From the NCBI RefSeq assembly GCF_900105455.1, contig NZ_FNSF01000001.1, forward strand, positions 1,445,001-1,509,000: 64,000 bases of DNA, given 5' to 3'. The position numbers and the translations under genes are program-made. The stretch comes from Tenacibaculum sp. MAR_2009_124 (lineage in GTDB: Bacteria > Bacteroidota > Bacteroidia > Flavobacteriales > Flavobacteriaceae). Positions 50,636 to 57,345 of the stretch are shown piece by piece (the first letter of the stretch is position 1; every line of letters starts with the position of its first letter). A model generated the notes under the pieces. It was not told the origin of the DNA and made no database searches. It worked only from the letters and a program-made list of their open reading frames with translations.

Positions 50636-51331
50636 ATGTTCGAAGAAAAATTAATAAAACAGCTTACAGGAATATCAATTGTCATTCTCAGTATCATTTT
50701 TTATGTGTTAGGGTATTTAATGAAAATAACAGCACTTTTAAATGATGTTTTGAGCAATGTAATAGAATTTAGCATTGCGAGAAATATTACGGCTTTTCTC
50801 ATTGCCATACCTGCTTCTTTAATTTTACTTGTTGTATCTATTCATGCCGAAAAAAAATGGAAAAAATATCTATTAGCATTTTTTGATTGCCTACTATTAA
50901 TAATAATTTTAAGGGCTTTTGATAATGTTAATTTTTCAGAATTAGCGACCATAAGCGAATTTATAAACTTTGGCAAGCGCATTTTTATTCCTGTTTTACT
51001 CTCAACAATGTTTTTCTTTTTAATTGAAGTTTTTAAAAAGCTAAAAGAGCAAAAAATAACAAAGTCAATGCAAAACCTTACGAACGTAAAGCAAACTACT
51101 AGCGAAGTTGAGCTAAAATTAAACGAACTAAAAACGACTTTTAGCAGTATTCAAGGGATTATTAGCGAACACAGAAAACTAACATGTCCCGATTGTCAGA
51201 TGACTTTTCATAATCAAAATGCAATGAATGCTCATAAATGTAAAGGACAGAATGAAAGCTCTGAACTAATATTTTTAATGGATAAGGCGGGAGAATTAAA
51301 TATCACTTCAGAAACAGAATCCATTTCATAA
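50636..51331 (+). CDS. Membrane protein with C-terminal C2HC zinc finger
   Basis: This 231-residue protein has four predicted membrane segments (about 9-31, 50-68, 76-93 and 108-128), a Lys/Gln coiled coil (130-180) and a zinc-finger-like motif. That motif is Cys184-x2-Cys187-x12-His200-x-Cys202, with the classical Phe191 and hydrophobic Met197 spacing of C2H2 fingers. A membrane protein with a DNA- or protein-binding finger of this sort is unusual in bacteria. Family unknown. It sits between a terminator and the oriT region; it could be cargo (defence or regulation) or tether element DNA to the membrane. Confidence 0.65.
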   Translation: MFEEKLIKQLTGISIVILSIIFYVLGYLMKITALLNDVLSNVIEFSIARNITAFLIAIPASLILLVVSIHAEKKWKKYLLAFFDCLLLIIILRAFDNVNFSELATISEFINFGKRIFIPVLLSTMFFFLIEVFKKLKEQKITKSMQNLTNVKQTTSEVELKLNELKTTFSSIQGIISEHRKLTCPDCQMTFHNQNAMNAHKCKGQNESSELIFLMDKAGELNITSETESIS

Positions 51332-51409
51332 TCTATTTTTTCCCCTTTTGTTATATAACTAGTTTTCTACTAAAAACCATTTACAGAGAATTAGGAAATA
51401 TAAAACAAT

Positions 51410-51499
51410 CTTATCTCATTCGAACTTCGCAAAATTCTCGTTAAGTCGTATTCACTCCTTACCTCAAATCTTTGCTTGTCTCATTTCGTTAAGTTTATT
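51410..51499 (+). repeat. 90-bp direct repeat, copy 1
   Basis: This copy is identical to 51943-52032 except for one base (AAAATTCTCG here, AAAATCCTCG in copy 2). The copies start with CTTATCTCATTCGAACTTCG and end with CATTTCGTTAAGTTTATT, 533 bp apart. They lie on either side of the oriT hairpin. Confidence 0.95.
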
Positions 51500-51597
51500 T
51501 TATAAAAAAGGTTAGTGCTATTTAAGCAAAATTCAAAGAATATTTAGTAATTTCATGGTGAGTTGTACGTTAGATGTATAATTTATTGTTAAACTCT

Positions 51598-51628
51598 GAA
51601 AGGGCTGGTCGAAAATTTTAGCCCTTTC
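51598..51628 (+). terminator. Intrinsic terminator in the non-coding region
   Basis: GAAAGGGCT (51598-51606) and AGCCCTTTC (51620-51628) form a 9-bp stem followed by TTTTGCTTTT. No gene ends just before it, so it may terminate the zinc-finger gene transcript or an unannotated small RNA started after 51410. Confidence 0.75.
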
Positions 51629-51746
51629 TTTTGCTTTTAAAAATGAGTTTCATTTTTTATAAGTGTGTATGTTCGTCCTTAATGTTGACAAAATCTAAGA
51701 ACTATGTAAGCTCTAAAAAAGGCTTTTTCACAAGGGGAAAAAATAT

Positions 51747-51768
51747 AAAGTGTAACTCACTACACTTT
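51747..51768 (-). other. oriT: Candidate oriT nick-site hairpin (MobV / pMV158 type)
   Basis: AAAGTGTA (51747-51754) and TACACTTT (51761-51768) form a perfect 8-bp inverted repeat. On the minus strand the core reads TAGTGAG/TTA (complement 51753-51762). The MobM nick site of pMV158 is TAGTGTG/TTA inside a hairpin with AAAGTATA arms, so the core differs at one base and the arms at one position each. Because the element encodes a MobM-like relaxase, this is a strong oriT candidate, with the nick predicted between the complements of 51756 and 51755. Confidence 0.7.
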
Positions 51769-51942
51769 CTTCGAAAGCTGCGTTCGCTTTTTTCATGAAA
51801 AAAGAGGATTTTTCAATTATCCGTGCTTCCGCACTAAAATCAAAAAATCAATGAAAGTTTTGCTGAAGCAAAACAATATTTAATTAAGTTTCTGCCCCCT
51901 AAAACATTTTTATTTAATTAGAACAAATCAACACAAAATAAC

Positions 51943-52032
51943 CTTATCTCATTCGAACTTCGCAAAATCCTCGTTAAGTCGTATTCACTCCTTACCTCAA
52001 ATCTTTGCTTGTCTCATTTCGTTAAGTTTATT
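51943..52032 (+). repeat. 90-bp direct repeat, copy 2
   Basis: Second copy of the 51410-51499 repeat with one mismatch. It ends 30 bp before a consensus sigma70-type promoter and 110 bp before the next gene. Confidence 0.95.
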
Positions 52033-52062
52033 ATTGAAAAACTTTTAATTCAAGTTCACTTA

Positions 52063-52092
52063 TTGACATAACAAATATTTGCAGTATATAAT
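52063..52092 (+). promoter_or_regulatory. Perfect sigma70-type promoter (TTGACA-N18-TATAAT)
   Basis: TTGACA (52063-52068) and TATAAT (52087-52092) are both perfect matches to the proteobacterial consensus with 18-bp spacing, 51 bp before the ATG of the next gene. Bacteroidetes promoters normally have a different form, so this is unexpected. A lineage-type candidate (TTTG at 52078-52081, TATCTTTA at 52104-52111) overlaps it. Confidence 0.5.
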
Positions 52093-52142
52093 AAAACATA
52101 AACTATCTTTAACGATAAAACACAAAATCAAACTCTTATCAT

Positions 52143-52751
52143 ATGGATGACATAATTAAAAACATAACTAGTGTAGCGGGTATAATAGGACTTATATTAA
52201 GCTTATTTAGTAAATATTATCCTGAACTCTTCTATTTAAAAAAGGACAGAAAAGTCAAGGATTTGTTGAAAATTAAAGAAATAAAGGAATTACTTAATGA
52301 CGATGAGGATACAAAATTTAATGAATTCCTTAATTCGGAAATTAAGGAAAATGTATTTACAATTAGAACAGGAATAAAAACAAATTTTAAATCTATTAGA
52401 AAATTACAACATTTGAAAGATGAATTAGGTTTAAATTACAGTTGGAAAAACATTAAAAATTCAATTCGCTTTATAAGTTTAAAAAAAGAAAAGCCAACAA
52501 TCGTTATAAGTATTGTTGATGCTATGGTTTACTCAATCTTTATAATATCCTCTTTAATTTCTATTTTTTACTGCCTTGTTGCAATGTATCATATTGATAA
52601 ATCAATACCTTTCAAATTCCAACTTACTTTTATCACAATCTATACTATATCCATCATTGCGGCATTCTTTTTCTTTAGAAATAGTATAAACATATTAGAT
52701 GCTTATTTGATAAAGAGGAGATTGGAAGTAGTAAGAAATGAAAGTGAATAA
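52143..52751 (+). CDS. Unknown two-region membrane protein
   Basis: This 202-residue protein has a short N-terminal hydrophobic segment (about 8-24), a soluble charged middle (30-118) rich in Lys/Glu/Leu and two transmembrane helices (about 125-150 and 160-178). No family recognised. The nearest relatives by look are small two-helix effector-like membrane proteins associated with mobile elements, but no motif supports a specific role. It has its own promoter and terminator, so it is an independent cargo gene next to the methyltransferase/nuclease pair. Confidence 0.6.
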   Translation: MDDIIKNITSVAGIIGLILSLFSKYYPELFYLKKDRKVKDLLKIKEIKELLNDDEDTKFNEFLNSEIKENVFTIRTGIKTNFKSIRKLQHLKDELGLNYSWKNIKNSIRFISLKKEKPTIVISIVDAMVYSIFIISSLISIFYCLVAMYHIDKSIPFKFQLTFITIYTISIIAAFFFFRNSINILDAYLIKRRLEVVRNESE

Positions 52752-52793
52752 ACAAAGCTTCTTATCAATTTCATGACAAGATTAAGGCTGATA

Positions 52794-52826
52794 TTTTACT
52801 ATTATTTATCAGCCTTATCTTAGGCT
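52794..52826 (+). terminator. Intrinsic terminator
   Basis: AAGGCTGAT (52794-52802) and ATCAGCCTT (52818-52826) form a 9-bp stem with a 15-base AT-rich loop, 42 bp after the preceding stop codon. Confidence 0.75.
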
Positions 52827-53241
52827 CAACTTACGTTAGTACATTTGAGCAATGAACATAGTGTTCCAAAAATTGCCAGATAAAGTTAATAAAATTAAAA
52901 CATTTGTTTAGTTATCATCTGCATATATTACAATACTGATGACCAGACTTTTTAATATTTTAAATGATGAGAACTGTATTAAAAAAAGAAAAAAATCACA
53001 AAAATCACTCGATAGTTGATAAGAAAATTAAAGTTTTGATGTAGTTTTGCTCGAAATTAAAAATAGTTTTTATAGAACAAATCAAAATTATTTCAGAAAT
53101 TTTGTTATATATTAACTATTGAAACATTAGCTAAGAATAAATTAAAAGAAAAAATGTAATGTAAGAAATGAATATGTAAGATTTTTTAATTTAAATCAAT
53201 ACATGTTTTTAATTTTATCAATTAAATTTTTCCCGAAATAA
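52827..53241. other. AT-rich spacer upstream of the methyltransferase gene
   Basis: This spacer of about 415 bp has no gene. GCTCAA (52834-52839) and TTGAGC (52855-52860) make a short inverted repeat. A TAGTTTTG box at 53042-53049 matches the -7 consensus on the plus strand but lies 190 bp before the methyltransferase ATG. No C-protein-like operator was recognised. Confidence 0.4.
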
Positions 53242-56200
53242 ATGAAAACTCCATTAAAAATCTTTTTAAAGCAACTAAATTTATTAGATGCTGTTTTTCT
53301 TAATGAAGATGGAAAAAGCTTTGATGGTTTTATTTCAGAAGTTCAAAAAAAGATAGAAATAATTAAGCCTAATGCTTATTATGTCTTTAACAAACAACCT
53401 TTAATTCTGTTTTTCGACTTAACCAATGAGAATAACAACAACAGAGAAAAGGAAATACATAAGCAAGTTTGGTCTTTTGATAATTCGCCTGTAATTTTTA
53501 TCTTAAAAAATAACGAAGTAAAAATATATAATGCTCTTAATTATTCTAAAAAAGAAGAAAAGTTAGAGGAAATAAAGCTGACTGAAGAAGAGCGGAACAA
53601 TAATTTTTCTTTTTGGCAACTTCAAAGTGGAGCAACTTGGAAGTGGTTACAAAATGAATATTTTGAAAATCGCACAAAAAAACAACACAGAAAAAGAGTA
53701 AACGAACGATTATTTGAAAACATCAAAGATGTTAGAAAATATCTTACTTCTTCCGTAAATTCATTAACGGAAAATCAAGCAAATTCTTTAATATTAAGAT
53801 TAATATTTATTAGATATCTAATTGATAGAAAGGTTAAAATTGATAAAGAATATATATCTGGAGAATTAGAAAATGTAAATGAAAGAAGAAAAAGTTTTAT
53901 AAACCTCATTAAACAACCATCAAAATTAAATTTATTATTTGAAAAGCTGAATGAGAAATTTAATGGTGTCCTTTTTAAAAATTTAGACATATCTCTAAAC
54001 CACAGCCAATCAAATGATTTAGCCAATATTTTTAAAGGAGAATTAGAAGAGGAGAATAACTTGTTTAAAGATTTTTTCTTTGAAATTTTTGATTTTTCAA
54101 TTATTCCTGTCGAAGTAATTTCTGGAATCTATGAATCGTTAATAGACGAAGAGACTAGAAAACTAGACTCGGCAGTTTATACTCCTCCATTTTTAGTTGA
54201 ATATGTTTTAAATGATACAGTTGATAAATATTTAGAAAAGCAAAACACTTCTGAATGTAAAATTTTTGAAGTTGCAGTAGGCTCGGGAATTTTTCTTGTT
54301 CAAAGTTTAAGAAAAATGATTGATAAGGAGTTAGAACTTAATCCAGATTTATCTCCTAAAGAGTTTAGCGAACGAATACGAAAAATTGCAAAAGGTAATT
54401 TATTTGGTATTGATATAAATGAAGAGGCGTTAAAAGTTGCTTGTTTTTCTATTTATATAGCATTATTAGATTATCAAAACCCAAAAGATATAGATATTTA
54501 TGAGTTTCCTAACCTATTAAACGAAAACTTATTTAAGGCTAATTTTTTTGATACAAGCCACAAATTCAATGCTGTAATTAAAGAAGAAAAACCAAAATTT
54601 ATATTAGGAAACCCTCCTTGGAAAAAAGACAAATCTAAAAAACATATAGATTGGGTTAATACAACAAAAACTTACTCGAAAAAAATTAATGGAAAGTTAG
54701 AAATTGCTCAATCGTTCCTTTTAAGAACTAAAGACTTTATGAATGCAGAAACAAAATCTGCATTAATTGTAACTAGCACTCTTTTTTATAATGTTTCAAA
54801 AACGAATAAGGAGTTTAAAAACGATTTTCTTTCAGCTTACTGTATTAATAAATTTTTCGATTTATCGCCTGTTAGACGTTTAGTTTTTAACGCAAATAAA
54901 ATAGTTAAGAAAGTAGATAAAAATGGAAATATTAAAATTACAAAACAAAAAATAGTTAGCCCAGCTAGCATTATCTATTTTAGTCTATCAAGCGAAGAAT
55001 CTCATTTAAAAAACATAATTAATCATCAATCAGTTAAATCTAACCATTTTTTAAAGCACTTTAAAATTTTAGTCATTGAAAAATATGACCAAAAGCAAAT
55101 TTTACAAAAACATTTCATAGAAAATGACTGGATGTTCAAATTAGCTTTATACGGTAATTCTTTAGATTATGCTTTTTTATTAAAATTGCAAAATCTAAAA
55201 ACCTTAACTGTTCTTGATTTAATTGACAATAAAACTATTTTTAAAGGTGCAGGAATTGAAAGAGGAGAAAACCCAAAACCTTATCCTGAATTAATAGGAA
55301 TGCCTGTAATTGAAAACAAAGAAATTACTCAATCCTTTTTTTATTTAAAAAATCAAAAAATATTAAAAGAAGAAGATGTTAATTTATCAAGAGGACGTGA
55401 TATAAATATTTTTTTAGGCAACAAAATACTTTTCAAGGAACAAAACTTAAATGAAAGTGAACCACTAATTTCATATACTTCCAATGATTTGGTTTACAGG
55501 AAAGGTGTTTTTTCCATTACTTCAAAAAACGACAATTTAATCAAGACACTATTCTCTTACTTCAAATCAGATTTATGCACCTATTATTTATTTTTAATAT
55601 CTGCCGCATGGGGAGTTGGAACTAGACCCGCAATTAGATTTAATGATGAATATCTATCTTTACCATACATAGAACCAAATAATGAAATAAGATTAATATT
55701 AAATTCTTTAGTAACCGAATTTTTAAAACCGCTTACAAAATATTACAAAGAAGATATTAAGTCAGAAAGCTTACCTATTAACGAAGGTTTAATATCTAAA
55801 ATAAACAATACAATAAATGATTTATATGAGATTGAACCTTATGAAAAAGACCTTATCAATTATGCTCTGAATGTTTCACGCTATCAATTTCAAGAAAGTA
55901 AACAACATTTAGTTTCCGATTTTACTTATAATGATGAAACTCATTACAGAAATAGAGATACGGTTTTAAAAGGATATGCAAATATTTACATAAAAGAATT
56001 TCAAGAAATATATAATGATGAATATGTACAGGTTGAGATATATACTTTAGAGCATTTCATAGCTTTAAATGTTGTTTTCTCAAGTGAAAAACCAAAAGAA
56101 CAAATAACATACCCTAAAAACAAAAAAACCGAAGAGGAAGTCTTAAAACGTTTAGCTAATAATTTAAGTATTTCGCAGATTACCAATACTACAGACTCAT

Positions 56201-56376
56201 CAAAAAATTTATTTATTCAAAAAGACATAAAAGGTTTTGAAAACAATTCTTTTTATATCATAAAACCTAACGAATATAAATGTTGGCATAGAGCTATGGC
56301 TTGGTATGATATAGCAGAATTTAAGGAGGCTATACAAGAAGCTGAATTGAACGAATTAAATGATGATACTCAATGA
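53242..56376 (+). CDS. Eco57I-type N6-adenine DNA methyltransferase
   Basis: This 1044-residue protein is predicted to methylate adenine in a specific DNA sequence. Its gamma-class motif order is motif X in SAVYTPPFLVEYVLND (Thr314-Pro-Pro), motif I FEVAVGSGIFLVQSL (about 342-356), a DIN motif in LFGIDINEEALKVAC, and the catalytic Asn457-Pro-Pro-Trp460. The region from about 640 to 920 is the likely target-recognition domain. The N-terminal 150 residues (FFDLTNEN...VWSFDNSPVIFILKNNEVKIYN) resemble the degenerate nuclease-like domain of type IIG enzymes, but I see no complete D...ExK there. The downstream gene overlaps by 4 bp and encodes a probable nuclease. Confidence 0.9.
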   Translation: MKTPLKIFLKQLNLLDAVFLNEDGKSFDGFISEVQKKIEIIKPNAYYVFNKQPLILFFDLTNENNNNREKEIHKQVWSFDNSPVIFILKNNEVKIYNALNYSKKEEKLEEIKLTEEERNNNFSFWQLQSGATWKWLQNEYFENRTKKQHRKRVNERLFENIKDVRKYLTSSVNSLTENQANSLILRLIFIRYLIDRKVKIDKEYISGELENVNERRKSFINLIKQPSKLNLLFEKLNEKFNGVLFKNLDISLNHSQSNDLANIFKGELEEENNLFKDFFFEIFDFSIIPVEVISGIYESLIDEETRKLDSAVYTPPFLVEYVLNDTVDKYLEKQNTSECKIFEVAVGSGIFLVQSLRKMIDKELELNPDLSPKEFSERIRKIAKGNLFGIDINEEALKVACFSIYIALLDYQNPKDIDIYEFPNLLNENLFKANFFDTSHKFNAVIKEEKPKFILGNPPWKKDKSKKHIDWVNTTKTYSKKINGKLEIAQSFLLRTKDFMNAETKSALIVTSTLFYNVSKTNKEFKNDFLSAYCINKFFDLSPVRRLVFNANKIVKKVDKNGNIKITKQKIVSPASIIYFSLSSEESHLKNIINHQSVKSNHFLKHFKILVIEKYDQKQILQKHFIENDWMFKLALYGNSLDYAFLLKLQNLKTLTVLDLIDNKTIFKGAGIERGENPKPYPELIGMPVIENKEITQSFFYLKNQKILKEEDVNLSRGRDINIFLGNKILFKEQNLNESEPLISYTSNDLVYRKGVFSITSKNDNLIKTLFSYFKSDLCTYYLFLISAAWGVGTRPAIRFNDEYLSLPYIEPNNEIRLILNSLVTEFLKPLTKYYKEDIKSESLPINEGLISKINNTINDLYEIEPYEKDLINYALNVSRYQFQESKQHLVSDFTYNDETHYRNRDTVLKGYANIYIKEFQEIYNDEYVQVEIYTLEHFIALNVVFSSEKPKEQITYPKNKKTEEEVLKRLANNLSISQITNTTDSSKNLFIQKDIKGFENNSFYIIKPNEYKCWHRAMAWYDIAEFKEAIQEAELNELNDDTQ

Positions 56377-57077
56377 AGATAAACGCCTCTAATTTTTCAA
56401 GAAACAGAAAGCGTTTGTCATTAACTCAATTAAGGGTTAATAAAATTTTGACTTGCGTAATAAATAGCTATGAAAAAATCATATCTGATGGTGTCGTTTA
56501 TAATTATTCAGAAAAAGGAAGTATAAAAGAAGAAGATTATTTAAGAAATCGTTTAGTAGATGACTATCTTGAATACGAATTAAACAACATTGAAGATAAT
56601 ACTAACCGTTTTGCAGTAAACAAAGAGGTTGGAGAAGAGTATATAGGTTTAACAGATAATAAACCTCATAATGACCCAATAGATATTCATATTATGGACT
56701 ATGCTTTAAAAGATGCTTGGGGACAAAAAACAAAACCTTACTTTGCTATAGAATGTAAAAGGTTAGTTACTTCAGTTTCTAGCTATGTAAATGATACAGA
56801 AAAAGCAACTAAAAGAAAATATAGAAAGTTAAGATTACCGTTTGAGGGACAATTGGGTTTCATTGAAAATAATAAATGGAGTTCCAATATAGTAGCAGAG
56901 TTAATAAACAAAAATCTAATTTCGAACTCAAATATCAAAACAACTAGAAATTTAGAAAAGTATATTTTGAAAAAAGATTTTGACGGATCTTATTTTTCAG
57001 AACATGAAAAGGTGAATGATACTTCGTTTTCTGTATTTCATTTGTTTTTTGATTATTCTGATATTGTAGTTAAATAA
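56373..57077 (+). CDS. Putative PD-(D/E)xK restriction endonuclease
   Basis: This 234-residue protein is not recognised by family name. It contains a likely PD-(D/E)xK active site: Asp101-Pro-Ile-Asp104-Ile-His, 22 residues, then Glu127-Cys-Lys129 at the end of a hydrophobic strand (PYFAIECKRL). Upstream acidic residues (RNRLVDDYLEYEL) could complete the site. The start overlaps the methyltransferase stop (ATGA), so the pair is co-translated. Most likely it is the cleavage partner of a type II-like restriction-modification pair; an alternative is a nuclease effector sensing DNA modification. It is the last gene of the element, 104 bp before attR. Confidence 0.7.
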   Translation: MKINASNFSRNRKRLSLTQLRVNKILTCVINSYEKIISDGVVYNYSEKGSIKEEDYLRNRLVDDYLEYELNNIEDNTNRFAVNKEVGEEYIGLTDNKPHNDPIDIHIMDYALKDAWGQKTKPYFAIECKRLVTSVSSYVNDTEKATKRKYRKLRLPFEGQLGFIENNKWSSNIVAELINKNLISNSNIKTTRNLEKYILKKDFDGSYFSEHEKVNDTSFSVFHLFFDYSDIVVK

Positions 57078-57181
57078 TTTAACTACTTTATTAATTTAAA
57101 ATCAAACAAAAGCAAACAAAATCTTCCACCACTACTCCACCTTAAAATGCTATAGACGTTGATTTTACTGAGGTTCTTACT

Positions 57182-57199
57182 TTTTGTATTGGGAAGTAA
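57182..57199 (+). repeat. attR: 18-bp direct repeat
   Basis: TTTTGTATTGGGAAGTAA is identical to the end of mnmE at 41089-41106. The bases before (T) and after (A) differ from those at attL (C and G). It marks the right boundary of the element. Confidence 0.93.
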
Positions 57200-57345
57200 A
57201 CTTACACTTTCTTTTTACAGATGTAAAAAACAAACATAATGCTGATTATAAAATATACTTTTTGAATTCATCATCAAAACAGAAAACCACTAAGCATAAA
57301 ACCTTCGGGATCAATACGAAAATTTATTTACATAGTGGTTTAGCC
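57200..57345. other. Original mnmE downstream sequence
   Basis: This is the chromosomal sequence that would follow mnmE after excision. It has no gene. AAACCACTA (57284-57292) and TAGTGGTTT (57333-57341) form a perfect 9-bp inverted repeat with a 40-base loop. It may be part of a terminator for mnmE and for the convergent ABC permease gene that ends at 57346. Confidence 0.5.

Larger units (their letters stand above)
51332..52142. other. Non-coding, hairpin-rich region (oriT region)
   Basis: This 811-bp stretch has no plausible gene. It contains two 90-bp direct repeats (51410-51499 and 51943-52032), a terminator (51598-51628) and a MobV-type nick-site hairpin (51747-51768). It also has further hairpins: TTTTTTCATGAAAAAA at 51788-51803, GTGC/GCAC at 51823-51834 and GTTTTGCT/AGCAAAAC at 51857-51874. 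A strong sigma70-like promoter lies at 52063-52092. This is the likely transfer origin and control region of the element. Confidence 0.65.
41089..57199 (+). mobile_element. Integrative mobilizable element in mnmE (about 16.1 kb)
   Basis: The element is bounded by 18-bp direct repeats that equal the end of mnmE. It contains a tyrosine recombinase next to the left end, an excisionase-like HTH, replication-type proteins, a MobV relaxase, a coupling protein, TraO- and TraQ-like proteins, a candidate oriT and cargo (two membrane proteins and a methyltransferase/nuclease pair). All genes are on the plus strand. No VirB4-type ATPase or other core mating-pore genes are present, so it should be mobilizable rather than self-transmissible. 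The excised circle would be 16,093 bp. Confidence 0.88.

Noticed and set aside
53242..57077. BREX (PglX) or DISARM methyltransferase system
   Set aside because: None of the partner genes (PglZ, BrxC, DrmA, DrmB and so on) are in the element; the methyltransferase has only the small nuclease-like neighbour.
41089..57199. Complete self-transmissible conjugative element
   Set aside because: No VirB4-type ATPase, TraJ, TraK, TraM or TraN homologues are seen; only relaxase, coupling protein and TraO/TraQ-like genes.
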